Below are positions 42,958-54,100 of a stretch of DNA of 64,000 bases, piece by piece. Source of the stretch: an uncultured Eubacteriales bacterium (lineage in GTDB: Bacteria; Bacillota; Clostridia; Monoglobales; Monoglobaceae). The translations under genes and the position numbers were made by a program. The notes below the pieces were generated by a model that saw only the letters and a program-made list of their open reading frames with translations, was not told the origin of the DNA and did no database searches. The stretch covers positions 1 to 64,000 of the forward strand of contig UQOT01000001.1 of NCBI GenBank assembly GCA_900542675.1, written 5' to 3'. Within the stretch, counting starts at the first letter, position 1. Each line of letters starts with the position of its first letter.

Positions 42958-44589
42958 CTACGCTCTTTTCGGCTTCCTGCGAAAACGCGAAGTGACTTTA
43001 AAAATCCTTGCGCGTACAGGAGCGCTTATCTTCCATACCTTATACACATATCCCCACAAAATTGACTTCATATATGCATACTCACCGGTGCGGCAAAACA
43101 GTATATAGTTTATACAAAGCGGTACAAAAGCCGATATTCCCAGTTTGCACACAAAGTCGATGTAGAGATTACCCGTAACCACCTCGGCGCTTATAAACTT
43201 AGACAATAGCATTCCAAACAGACCCACTGCCCCGTAGACTATATACCTGAGGTAAAACTTTACCGAGGACATTCCAAACTTTGCCCTGTACAGCAAGTGA
43301 ATTTTAAGCACAATCTGAATTACAAGCGTCGCCACGGTTCCGAGCAGAATACCGAAGGTGCCGAACTTTATACCGAACACAATAGAAATTAAAAGATTTG
43401 ATACGCTGCCGGCAATCGAAATATTTTTATCCCTTGAAAACAATCCCGAGACCTGCATAAACCGCCACAGCGGATTTTTAAGCACCGACAGAAAAAAGTT
43501 CACGCAGAATGCGAAAATTACCAGGTTTCCAAGCAGCGTATTTGTATCATACGCGTACTCCGTGCCGTACATAATGCGCACAAGCGTAGACGACAGGCAA
43601 TACAAAAGACACGCAAACAGCGAGCCGAAAAAATAATTAATAAACGTCAGCTTTCTTAAAACATAGTCGCAGTTTTTGTAATCACCCTCAGCAACAAGAT
43701 TGCCGATGCTTCCCGCAGTTGCACTGTCAATCTGATCTATAATCTTGCGCAGACCCGACGCAAGCGTCGAATAGCCGGTGTATATACCGACTTCATATGT
43801 TCCGACGAGAACGGAAATAAGAATATTATCTGTAGAATTTGTAATCTTTCCCGAAAGACTGCCGATAAATATGTTCTTAACGTCCTTAAATATCATCTTC
43901 TTTTCGACGTTTAAGAGCTTAGCATCGGAATTTATAAACGGATACTGTTTGTCAACCTGAACCGAAATAATTATATTTGTCGCGACGGTTATAAGAATTT
44001 CAACAATTAGGTAAGAAATATAATTTCTGAACATAAAAAGCAGAATAATATTACCGATTTCACCTATAATCTTAACCGCCGTGGTAATTCCCGATACAAT
44101 ATAAACATTCTGGTCGGCGTTTAAAAGCGAGCTTTTGTAAGAAAACAGATATGACGACGCGGTTTGAATTAAAAACAAGAAAAATACAAGCCTTATATAA
44201 TCATCCGATACGTCAACCTTGGTAACAATATGCTGAATAAAAGGCAACAAACAAAGACCCATACCGAATATCGCAAGAGCAATGTTGCGATATGTGGTCT
44301 TATACATATTCATAAGCTTGGCGATTTTCTTTTCGTCGCGCTCCGCAAGCGGCTTATAAAGGCTGTACACAATTGCCGAACCAACGCCGAGCTCGGCAAG
44401 CGAAAGCATAGCAATAACCTCAGTAAACAGTCCGTTCAAACTGACAGACAAAATGCCCGCCTTGCGGACAAGCACTATTCTGAGTATAAATGTAAACGCC
44501 ACGCTGACTCCCTGTGCAGCAACGCCGTACATCAGATTTTTAGCGCTTTTCGCGCTGCGCGATCCGCTCTTCTCCCCCATATATCCCAC
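42958..44589 (-). CDS. Wzx-type polysaccharide flippase (MOP superfamily)
   Basis: 543 aa integral membrane protein with about 14 hydrophobic helices. The N-terminal NLMYGVAAQGVSVAFTFILRIVLVRKAG and LNGLFTEVIAMLSLAELGVGSAIVYSLYKPLAERD are typical of Wzx/RfbX proteins. Predicted to flip the lipid-linked repeat unit across the membrane. The C-terminal ~45 residues are basic and hydrophilic. Confidence 0.9.
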   Translation of the reverse strand: MGYMGEKSGSRSAKSAKNLMYGVAAQGVSVAFTFILRIVLVRKAGILSVSLNGLFTEVIAMLSLAELGVGSAIVYSLYKPLAERDEKKIAKLMNMYKTTYRNIALAIFGMGLCLLPFIQHIVTKVDVSDDYIRLVFFLFLIQTASSYLFSYKSSLLNADQNVYIVSGITTAVKIIGEIGNIILLFMFRNYISYLIVEILITVATNIIISVQVDKQYPFINSDAKLLNVEKKMIFKDVKNIFIGSLSGKITNSTDNILISVLVGTYEVGIYTGYSTLASGLRKIIDQIDSATAGSIGNLVAEGDYKNCDYVLRKLTFINYFFGSLFACLLYCLSSTLVRIMYGTEYAYDTNTLLGNLVIFAFCVNFFLSVLKNPLWRFMQVSGLFSRDKNISIAGSVSNLLISIVFGIKFGTFGILLGTVATLVIQIVLKIHLLYRAKFGMSSVKFYLRYIVYGAVGLFGMLLSKFISAEVVTGNLYIDFVCKLGISAFVPLCINYILFCRTGEYAYMKSILWGYVYKVWKISAPVRARIFKVTSRFRRKPKRA

Positions 44590-44604
44590 ACTTCCGGTTT
44601 AGTC

Positions 44605-44955
44605 TTAATCTATCTTTTTTATCTCGGTGCAAAGACGTTCATATTCCTCTTTAACGCCCTCAAAATCGCTTTCGATATCTTCATACCTTTCGGCTCTTAC
44701 ATCGTCTACCAGAACCTGCGCAAGAGAACGGAAGGTCTCAAATCCGAGATTGGCTCCGACGCCCTTTAACGAATGTGCATTCAGCTCAATTCCGCCATAG
44801 TCCTTCGCTGCAATTGACTCTATCAGTGCATCGTAATGACTGTCGCTTGCAAACTTTTTTGTGCACAGTGCCGCAAGCTGAAGATTTCCAACAAAACGTT
44901 TTGTAAGCTCATCGCGGTCAATTCCCTGTTCATCCCAAAATTCCGATACAGTCAT
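44605..44955 (-). CDS. Stand-alone Hpt (histidine phosphotransfer) domain protein
   Basis: 116 aa, a single four-helix Hpt domain. Phosphoacceptor histidine H61 lies in NAHSLKGVGANLGF. In phosphorelays Hpt proteins pass phosphate between receiver domains. No histidine kinase or response regulator lies near, and an Hpt gene between ugd and wzx is unusual. It could link EPS production to a distant phosphorelay (inference). Start coupled closely to ugd (33-nt gap). Confidence 0.88.
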   Translation of the reverse strand: MTVSEFWDEQGIDRDELTKRFVGNLQLAALCTKKFASDSHYDALIESIAAKDYGGIELNAHSLKGVGANLGFETFRSLAQVLVDDVRAERYEDIESDFEGVKEEYERLCTEIKKID

Positions 44956-44988
44956 ATTATCCCTCCGTTAGTCAAAATAAATTCTATA

Positions 44989-46152
44989 TCAGTCTCTGCC
45001 AAACACATCTCTGGTATACACCTTATGGCGCACATCATCAAGCTCGTGCGCATATCTGTTCGCTACAATAACATCGCTTATACACTTGAACTCGCTGAGA
45101 TTGTCTATCACCTCTGCGCCCATAAACTCACTTTCACCGAGCGTTGGCTCATATATTACAATACGAATTCCCGCATCGATTAAACGTCCGATTACACCCT
45201 GTATTGACGACTGACGGAAGTTATCTGAATTCTTCTTCATCGTCAGGCGGTAAATACCGGCAACACACGGTTTTTGCTTTAGCACTCTGTCTGCAATAAA
45301 GCTCTTTCGCGTTGAATTCGCACAAACAATCGCTTTCATAATATCACTCGGCACGTCCGCAAAATTACTGAGAAGCTGTTTCGTATCCTTTGGCAGACAA
45401 TACCCGCCGTAACCGAACGACGGATTATTATAGTGGTTACCTATTCTCGGATCAAGGCATACGCCGTCTATTATCTCTTTTGTATTGAGTCCCTTGATTT
45501 CACAATATGAGTCAAGCTCGTTAAAAAATGATACCCGCATTGCGAGATATGTATTGGCAAACAGCTTAATCGCCTCTGCCTCGGTCGAACCGGTAAATGC
45601 GACCGGCACATCCTCCTTAATTGCCGCATCAAGCATCAGCTTTGCAAACGCTTCCGCACGCGGCGACTTTTCACCGATAACTATACGTGAGGGATAAAGA
45701 TTATCGTAAAGCGCTCTCCCCTCACGCAGGAATTCGGGCGAAAATATAATTTCCCGCCCTGTTTTTTCACTCATTTTCTTTGTATAGCCAACCGGAACGG
45801 TAGACTTTATTACTATAACCCCCTCTTTGTTATAACGCATAACCTGTCCGATTACACACTCAACTGATGAGGTATTAAAGCTCCCCTTATCCTCGTCATA
45901 GTCAGTAGGCGTAGAAATAATCACATAATCCGCATCGCAAAAAGCCTCCTCCGGATTATCCGTTGCGAAAAGCCTGAGCCTGCCCGACGACAAGTATTCA
46001 CTGATTTCCTTATCATCTATAGGCGATATATGCTCGTTAATCATACGGACCTTCTCACTGTCTATATCAAACGCACATACATCATTCTTTCCAGCAAGCA
46101 AAGTCGCGTTGGAAAGTCCCACATAGCCCATTCCTGCAACCGTAATTCTCAT
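44989..46152 (-). CDS. ugd: UDP-glucose 6-dehydrogenase (UDP-sugar dehydrogenase family)
   Basis: Four-electron oxidation of UDP-glucose to UDP-glucuronate, giving an acidic sugar for the polymer. 387 aa: Rossmann [27 protein letters not shown], catalytic C252 in [11 protein letters not shown], and C-terminal [12 protein letters not shown]-mannac dehydrogenase is a less likely alternative. It suggests the exopolysaccharide contains a uronic acid. Confidence 0.92.
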   Translation of the reverse strand: MRITVAGMGYVGLSNATLLAGKNDVCAFDIDSEKVRMINEHISPIDDKEISEYLSSGRLRLFATDNPEEAFCDADYVIISTPTDYDEDKGSFNTSSVECVIGQVMRYNKEGVIVIKSTVPVGYTKKMSEKTGREIIFSPEFLREGRALYDNLYPSRIVIGEKSPRAEAFAKLMLDAAIKEDVPVAFTGSTEAEAIKLFANTYLAMRVSFFNELDSYCEIKGLNTKEIIDGVCLDPRIGNHYNNPSFGYGGYCLPKDTKQLLSNFADVPSDIMKAIVCANSTRKSFIADRVLKQKPCVAGIYRLTMKKNSDNFRQSSIQGVIGRLIDAGIRIVIYEPTLGESEFMGAEVIDNLSEFKCISDVIVANRYAHELDDVRHKVYTRDVFGRD

Positions 46153-46223
46153 AGCTCCTACCTCTTCCCTAATTTCTGCAGTATTCCCAATCCGTCACGC
46201 AATTAATCTATACACCCCTCAAA

Positions 46224-46269
46224 CGCGGCGGAAATGACACGCATACATAAACACGCGTATTCTCTAATC
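46224..46269 (-). repeat. Dispersed repeat family A, copy 3 (46-nt core, inverted)
   Basis: The minus strand reads GATTAGAGAATACGCG...CATTTCCGCCGCG, exactly 46 nt, like the copies at 5147 and 8172. It lies in the gap between ugd and the sugar-phosphate transferase gene inside the EPS run. Confidence 0.7.
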
Positions 46270-46282
46270 CCTAACTCCTGCG

Positions 46283-46984
46283 TTAATATGCACCTTCGCC
46301 TTTTAAAACGGCGGGAATTGTTCTGATTATCATTTTAAAATCACACCATATACTTTGGTCGTTTATGTATTCAAGGTCCATATCTACCCATTTTTCAAAA
46401 CTTATCTTGCTTCTGCCGAGACACTGCCAATAGCACGTCAGCCCCGGTCTTACCTTGAGCCGCTGTTTGTCATAGTCGCTGTAGAGCGCAACCTCATATG
46501 GCAACGGCGGCCGCGGTCCGACTATACTCATATCGCCCTTTAAAATATTTATAAGCTGCGGCAGCTCGTCAATGCTGTATTTTCTGATAAAGCGCCCAAC
46601 TTTTGTTACGCGCGGGTCTTTTTTCATCTTAAATACCGGTCCGCTCGCCTCATTCTCGCCTTCAAGTTCTTTAAGGATTTTTTCTGCATCGGGCACCATA
46701 CTTCTGAACTTAAACATATCAAATTCCTTTAAATCCTTCCCTGTGCGGCGCTGTCTGAAGAATACACTTCCTCCGTCCTCAAGCTTTATTGCAGCCGCAA
46801 CACACAAAAAAAGCGGCATAAGAACAATCAGTGCAAGCAAAGAACACCCAATATCACAAGTACGCTTTACAAATAAATACCAAAGATTTTTATTGGGCTG
46901 TATATCGGAAAATTCAATGTAATGCTCCTCTTTAACTATGTTCTTCGTAGGATCGTATTCTGCGAAAAGGACTCTCTTTGCCAT
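46283..46984 (-). CDS. Initiating undecaprenyl-phosphate sugar-1-phosphate transferase (PglC/WcaJ-C type)
   Basis: Transfers the first sugar-1-phosphate to undecaprenyl phosphate, starting repeat-unit synthesis. 233 aa, the short monotopic form: KRTCDIGCSLLALIVLMPLFLCVAAAIKLEDGG (membrane hairpin), FFRQRRTGKDLKEFDMFKFRSM, the DELPQLINILKGDMSIVGPRPP signature and RPGLTCYWQCLGRS. First gene of the EPS run, downstream of a possible promoter. Confidence 0.93.
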   Translation of the reverse strand: MAKRVLFAEYDPTKNIVKEEHYIEFSDIQPNKNLWYLFVKRTCDIGCSLLALIVLMPLFLCVAAAIKLEDGGSVFFRQRRTGKDLKEFDMFKFRSMVPDAEKILKELEGENEASGPVFKMKKDPRVTKVGRFIRKYSIDELPQLINILKGDMSIVGPRPPLPYEVALYSDYDKQRLKVRPGLTCYWQCLGRSKISFEKWVDMDLEYINDQSIWCDFKMIIRTIPAVLKGEGAY

Positions 46985-47055
46985 AGTTATTCCCCAATCC
47001 TATATTAGTTGTATTTCAAGTTGCATTTCACACATAATAATCCAGTCTTTAAAAT

Positions 47056-47084
47056 ATATTATCATATTTGAATTAATATTTCAA
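47056..47084 (-). promoter_or_regulatory. Possible promoter of the EPS locus
   Basis: Minus strand: TTGAAA (47084-47079), 17-nt spacer, TAATAT (47061-47056), in an A+T-rich gap 72 nt before the first EPS gene. The -10 box is imperfect. Confidence 0.5.
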
Positions 47085-47144
47085 TAAAAGTTAGTGCAAT
47101 TTGCTGATTTTTTCAATAAATCAGTAATCTATATTAATATTTTG

Positions 47145-47705
47145 CTATTTTACTTTTCGTGTCACAGTACCTTTTACAAGTTCCAAAGAAATCTGACCGA
47201 ACTCACGGCTGTCACGGCTGTTGCTTCTGTTATCACCCAAAACGAACACCTTGCCCTGCTCTATCACAAACGGTTCTGACATACCATAATTCCCGCTGTC
47301 AATCAGGGAGGAAATGTATCTGCCGCCGGTCTTAATCGGCCCGCTCACATAAGACTCATCGCGCCTTTCACCGTTTATATAGAGATACCCTGTCGAAAAA
47401 TCAATATAAACGCTGTCCCCCGCGACGGCGACAACCCTTGAAACCGACAAATTTTTTGAGTCCTCGCTCGGGCGGTAGACAATTATATCACCCGCGTCAC
47501 AGCTGCGGTCAGTGCGGCTCATAATCCATCTCTCACCCTGCAAAAGCGTTGGCTCCATACTGACACCGTTTACGACAACAATATTTATAAAAAACACGCG
47601 CACAACGAACACGCAGAGCACAACAAATACGGCCGCCGCCGGAATAATCAGCGCAATGTGCGACCGTGCAAAGCTCAACCCGTTTTTTATCTTATTAAAG
47701 CTCAT
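47145..47705 (-). CDS. lepB: Signal peptidase I-like protein with Ser in place of catalytic Lys
   Basis: Type I leader peptidase fold removing Sec signal peptides. 186 aa: one N-terminal helix (about 15-40), catalytic serine S49 in VNGVSMEPT, box C GDIIVY, box D SVSRVVAVAGDSV and box E VFVLGDNRSNSRDSREFG. In box D, KR is normal for bacterial (Ser-Lys) enzymes and HR for SipW/ER types. Here residue 89 is Ser (SR), so the general base is missing from its usual place; nearest Lys is K84. Upstream of the EPS run, possibly its own unit. Confidence 0.85.
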   Translation of the reverse strand: MSFNKIKNGLSFARSHIALIIPAAAVFVVLCVFVVRVFFINIVVVNGVSMEPTLLQGERWIMSRTDRSCDAGDIIVYRPSEDSKNLSVSRVVAVAGDSVYIDFSTGYLYINGERRDESYVSGPIKTGGRYISSLIDSGNYGMSEPFVIEQGKVFVLGDNRSNSRDSREFGQISLELVKGTVTRKVK

Positions 47706-48120
47706 ATGCGCATCCCTTCCTTTTTATATATAATAATTATACAATGATTTACGCGTGTTGTCAACGTAGGGACTAGGGAATAGGGACTTGAGACTAGGAG
47801 AGGCGCCTGGGCGGGTTGCCGTTTGCGCCTATAGTATATGGAATAGGCGCAATACAATCTGTTTGCACTACCTATGTTCGTAGGGAGCGTCGATGAGCGT
47901 ATTCATATGAAAGGCATTGCATACTACAGTGGAAATTCATTAGTGCTTGCCGTCGCACACTTCGTGTCCGGCCACGCTCGGCGCTCCGTGCTAAGCCAAT
48001 GTTAGGCGGCAAACCCGCATAACATTGCAAAAACCGTTAATTTGCACGAAACGCCGGGGCGTCGTTCCCTACCACGTTCACTCTATTGTTGTGCTAAATT
48101 CAAAGTTTTTCTACAAACAA
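47706..48120. repeat. Mosaic intergenic repeat family B, copy 2
   Basis: A gene-free stretch. It begins with AGGGACTAGGGAATAGGGAC-like short tandem units (47768-47795), then shares CGCCTGGGCGGG, a 27-nt inverted block (47948-47974) and a 22-nt identical block (48073-48094) with 12750-12957. Frequent small inverted repeats suggest structured RNA or a decayed mobile element. Confidence 0.6.
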
Positions 48121-48150
48121 AAAGAGGCAGGCGCGATTGCCTGCCTCTGT
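48121..48150 (-). terminator. Terminator of the SLH-pectinesterase gene
   Basis: Minus strand: stem AGAGGCAGGC / GCCTGCCTCT with loop AATCGC, followed by TTTTTG. Ten perfect base pairs directly after the 2424-codon gene. Confidence 0.93.
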
Positions 48151-48169
48151 GATTTTAAAGTTAAAACTA

Positions 48170-51100
48170 TTAAAGCTGATAGCCTGTCGGATATGTTACG
48201 CTTATTGTTCTCCAATAGCTTCCGCTTGGATCACCTACAACTATATCGCAGGTTCCTGCTGTCGTGATAGTTTCACTTTGGTCTGAGCCGGTCTTTGAAG
48301 TACCGCCGATTGTATATGTACCATCAGACCCCATAATTGTGCCTACGGTAACAACGCTGTTTGCACCAACGGGAACGGTAAACTTTGTGCCCCCATTTAC
48401 CTGTGCCCAGTCAGTCCAGTTGGCATTTGCAACCTTGCCGCCGGATATTGTATCAATATCCATTTTAACGTCGTACTTCTTGTCTCCGACTGTAATCTGA
48501 GAAACCAAAATACCCGTTGTTCCCTGGATAGAAAGCGTCGGCGCACCGTTCTGTCTCTGAAGATCAAATACAACCGTCTGCTCAGCATCTGTAGTTACAG
48601 TCCCATCTTCGGTGAATACCGGTGTAAGTGTCATATCACCTTCAGGAGTTACAGATGCTCCTATCGCATAATCATTTGCGCCGTCTGTCCACTTTGTCAG
48701 CGTCTTACCTGCAACATAGAGCGAATGGTTTTCGGGAATATCAAACGATTCACCCGATGCAACCTTAAGCTCTGCCGGAACAATACCTTCAGCTCCAGTA
48801 TCACCCACGCTGAATGTTATTGTTGACTCCGAAGGAATTTCAGACGCGTCAACTGTCTTTATTGCAAGGTACGGAACGTAGCCTCCGCCCGATAATGTTA
48901 GTGTTGTTGCCTCGCCGTTATAATACATACTTACAACATTATTTGTTTTATCATTATGATAGCACGTGTCGTTGTTTGTATTCACTGTGCCGACTGTATC
49001 ACTGCCGTTCTTAACAGTTACATCACCGCCCCACGCACAGGTACCGTAGGTAATCTTAACCGGACCCGGAACATAAACCTCAACCGCACCTGGATTCATA
49101 CCGTGCTCATCACTGTGATATTTAAAGCCTGTAAACTTCGCAGCTGCTCCGTCTGTATCATAGTCGATTACCTTACCGTCCTTATCAAGCGCAAAGTTCT
49201 TTGCATTCTTTGCAGTTATTTCATCATCGGTGAAGACACCGTAATCCGTACCGGTCTTGGTTGAAAGACCGGTAAAGTCAAAACTATAGTCAACCGATGT
49301 CGGCTTGGGTGCAGGGTCAACCGAACCACCGCTTGTGTTATTTACGCTAATACCGTGCAGATAACTGCCCGTGTAATTAAACTCAAGCACTGCAGCTGCG
49401 CCTGTATAGTTGAATGTTACATTACCTCCGTCTGTTGCAGCTTTCATTGACGTCTCGGTGTTAGGCGTGATACCGGCTGTAACAGGAGTTATTGTCGCGC
49501 TGCCTGCATAAGCACACGCCGAGAAGTTAATTGCTGCATCGCCCGCAACCGCAATCTTAATTGTCGCCGCACTCATATTAACACCGTGAGTATTATAATA
49601 TCTGAAATCACCCTTAGGTACATTAAATGATACTATACCGTCCGATGTTACAAAGTTCTGCATATTATAAGGCTTTGCTTCCGTACCCGGAACAACTGTA
49701 TTAGGCTGCGTGAAGTCATAAGTCTTTGTCCCTGTCTTAGGCTCAGCCGTAACAACGGTTGCGCCTATATTAAAGGTCGGTGCATCAGCCGCTGTCATCT
49801 CGGTCTTATCAAGCGTGTACGCGTGCGTTCCGCCGATGAGTCCGAAGATGCTGTAGGTCTTGCCGCTTATAAGTTCAACACTGTATGTGCCGTCCTCCTG
49901 AACCTGTACCTCTGTCATATTGCCACTCTCTTTGAGGTAGAGCTTGAGCAGTTCCTTATCGGCAGCATCGATACCGCTGATTGTTCCGCCGACTGTCGCA
50001 CATTCAACTGTTGTAACCTTAATATTTACCGCCTTCTCTGGCATTGTGAACGACCAGCTGCCGTCCTTGTTGTCTATAAGACCCGCTGCCGAAATATTCG
50101 TATCATCAGCAGCATCCAAAACCTTAACGTCCGAGATTGAGTGACCTGCTTTAGCTGCCGCCTTAAATGTAACCTTGTCGCCCGCTGTAGCCTTTGCAGC
50201 ATTACCTGCGTCAAAATCAACCGTGTCCGCAGGATCGGAAACGTAAGTTACATCGCTTTCAACAGCAACAAACTCAGCCGGCTTAACCGGAGACTCTACT
50301 TTTATATAAGAGATAAATCCGCCATGTGTTGAAACAACGTCAACCGTTTTGCCGTCACCGATATATGTGTAGCTGACTTCATTATCCGTACCGGTGAACG
50401 GTCCAAAAGCAACATTGTTAATCGTAAGCGTATCATCCGAATAATATACCTTAACCGTGATAATACTTCCGTTTACAACCGGAACCGTGAGCTTTGCGCC
50501 GTTGCCCCAGCCGCACCATTCATCGCCGCGTCCTTCATTCTTAAAGTTACCTGTCGTGGGGTCTACAACCAAAGTCTTGTCAGACTCACGCAGACTGTCT
50601 GTATCTGTCGAAACATAGTTTTCAGTCGCTGAGCCTGCTGCTATATTCTTAGTGCCCCAAACTTTTTCACCGAAAACCCACGTTGTTGTGTACTTGCGAT
50701 TTGCATCCGGGTCAAGTGCTGCACCGCCTTCTTCTGTCGGCACATACTTAGCTCCCACAAATCTACCCTTAGAGCCTGCAACAGTTGCGTAGTAGGTCTG
50801 ACCTGCCTTAACGTTTATCGTAAGCGCCTGATTACCGCCCTCAGCACCTGTAACCGACTTTGTTTCATCGGGAGAACCGATGTAGAAGGTCTTGGTGCTG
50901 CCGAGGCTTGTAACATATACCGTCCACGCACCGTCTGCCGGAGCAACAAACTTAAAGCCAATGCCGCCGTCCTTTGCTGTTCCGTTTGTCCAGCCGCCGT
51001 TTGCACCGGAATTGGATACGTAGTATGTGAACTCTTCACCTTCAATTGTAACATTGGCAGTATTGCACGAATTAGCATCAGCCATAAGCGTCATACCACG

Positions 51101-54100
51101 CATAAGCATTGTGCCCTTAGACGAATCCTTATCCGCCTCACTCGCCTTCCATACGGTTGTATATACCTTTGAGCCATCGTTGAACACGCCGTCTATTACC
51201 TTAATATTATCATAAGTACCGTTTGAAAGTGAGATTGCGCCAAGCTCGCTTGTACTCTCGATAGTTCCGCTTACTGAGACTGCACCCGTAACCTCAGTGC
51301 CGTTAACCTTGCAGGTTGCCGCATCCTTTGTTACATTAACCTCAACCGTGCTCCAACCGTCTGTGAGCGCACTTGAAGGAACAGTTACCGTAAGATAATC
51401 ATCAGCGCCCTTCTTAACCTTTAAGGTAGCACCCGTATTACCCTTTACGTCAAATGCATAGATTACATTATCCTTAGTCGCCGTCTTGGGTGTTGCGCTG
51501 ATTGCACCTGTCACACCGTAGCCTGAAGCGTTACCGCCCTCTTCAGCAGTAAGCTTGCCGCCTATCGCTGTCGCGCCGTCCTCAAAGTCAGCGTACAAAA
51601 GGTCGCCGCCTATCGGTGGGATAACTACGTTATACGAAACCGTATCACGAAGCAATGTCTTGCCCTTGATACACTCAATAACATAGTTTATTGTGCCGAC
51701 AGCGTTGCCCGAAGCATACGGATTTCTCTCTATTGTTCCGTCTGCCTTAACATTACCACTTGCTGTATAGCTAATATTTGTTATAACACCGTCTGCTTCA
51801 GCGATTGTCGGAACAGGTACGGTTCTGTTTAGAACATACTCGCCCGTGTCTGCATCGGGTGTGCCAAGTACTTTTGCAATTTCAGCCTTTGCCTCGTCCA
51901 TAGAAGCCTTAAACGGAGCCGGGTCAACCGTGCTGTCCGCTGTGATGGTAATGCTTATATCTTTTGACGTACCAACAAGAGTATTATCAGTCTTTCTGAT
52001 ATACGCCTTAACCTTAACCTCGTTTGTTCCCTCTATCGGACGTACAACCGTTGCCTTGTTTTCATCGTCAATACTTAAATAGAGGCTGTCTGTTTCATAG
52101 TGTATCTCATATCCCTCAAGACCCGCAATTGTTGTCGGGAGAGTAAAGTCGCCCGATACCTCATATGCGTCCGCTGTGCCCGCAACAGGCTTAACAACTT
52201 CACTTTCAGGGATAACAACCTTTGCAATGTCAGCTATAACAGGCTCCCATACAGCTCTTACGCCCATCGGATCCCAATTATCGCCGTCCTTGATAAGATA
52301 TGTGTACGGATTGAACGAAAGCGCTTCCCACTTACTCGGAACCACACAGTTTCTGCCGCTTAGGCTGATAACATTTCCGTCAGCATCCATAGTACCGTAC
52401 TCATAGTACTTTGACTCCGATGCCTTCGTTGACCAATCTGACCAACCGTTTGCATTGAACGGAGCGTCGATCTTAACGCCGATTGCAGCTGTAGGCGAAT
52501 CTTTTCCGCCCCATGGACGACCGAAGTCACCTTTTTCATAGCTTGCGTTCTGCATATCGCCTTTTACAACCTGACCGCCATAGAGCAGATAGCCCTTATC
52601 AGTCGAAGAATTCTTAACAGCTGTCACGTGACCGCCGTTTGCGGTACCACTGTAACCTGCCCACGCAAAGTTACAATTGTTAAATACAAGAGTATTTCCG
52701 CCGAAAATATAGTCGGTCTGACCCTGTATTGTACAATCCTTGAAGTATATACGATTTGCCTTTGAGCCCGAATATACGGTATCCTGCGAACTTAAGAACT
52801 TACAGTTATAGAACGCCGTTCTGTCTGTATTATCCTCAATCGCAATTGCCGCTGCTCTTTCGGTGGCTTCCTTTGTATACACATTGGAGCTTGCTTCTCT
52901 TGCAGGCTTATTGCCTGTATCGGTATATGCTCCACCCTCAGGAGCCGGTGTAACGCCGTCATCAAGCTCTTCCTGTGTTATATATCTGTTAAACGAGTTC
53001 TCGAACGTAATATCCTTAGCGATAAAGTCAGGTGCGTTAAGCTGTGTTGCACAACCCCATCTGTCAACGCCCTTGTTTGTTACAACAGTGCCCGCAGCCT
53101 TGTTAGTATCATAAGCTGCCTTGCTGTAGAAACCATCCGAGCCTGTACTGTAGTAGTAATAGCCTATACCATAGTACCACGTGAAGAGTACTTCACCATC
53201 TGTTCCCGCAGCCTTCTGAATTGTAAGGTACGGAACAGTAATTCTAATCTGCTCACGGTATGTACCCGGAACAACATTTATCTCTATTCTGTCAGCCTCG
53301 CTCGCGTGACCGTTCATATTCTTTGCAAATGCAAGAGCCTCTGTTACCGTCTTAAAGGTCTTTTGAGCCTCGTCAGTCTCCTTTGAGCCGTCAACCGTAA
53401 TAACATTTGCTGCATCGGCTGTAGGAATAGCCGACGGTTCTGTTGACGGAATAACAACCGGTTCCAGAGTCTCTGCCGGTGAAGGTTCAACCGACGGAGC
53501 GCTTGACGGAGCTGCCGACTGAGTCGGCTGACTCGACGGAACAACTACAACATCATCTCCGGGAGCATACGACACTGCCGCAAGCCATCCGAATACATCA
53601 GATGTAATCGTAACTTTTTCACCCGGTTTAACGTCAACTTCAACAATTTCACCATTATCGCCGATTACTCCGGTCTGAACATCAGCCCCCTGAGTAACCG
53701 TAACAATTGATGTGCCGGCTGTCTGACCCTTGTAGTAGAGCTTAAGCTTACCGGCTTTGGTTGCACTCGGAATGAATTCAAGCTCTGTGCCTATTCTTAA
53801 GTTAAGAACCTTTGCAGGAACTATTACTCCATCGGCAAACTTATAGTATCCCGGATTTTCAGCGTCAATAAAAGCTAAAGCAGAAGCATTATCTTTAGCT
53901 ACTATATCCTCATAGTTTATCTTTTTGCCTATTGAACTGAGATACAGGTTATCCATATTCATACTCTGAATATCAAACTTATACGGATCTGACGTATCCT
54001 CTGCCTTTGACAAAAGCTCGTCATAGTTATCCGCAGCCAACCAAAGCTTAGCTGTCTCCTGCGCAACAATCGGATCGTCAACGCCCGGCTTAACAATAGG

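Noticed and set aside
53344..53544. Arg/Leu-rich alternative-frame peptide
   Set aside because: Shifted frame of the second Pro/Ser linker of the pectinesterase; no start signal.
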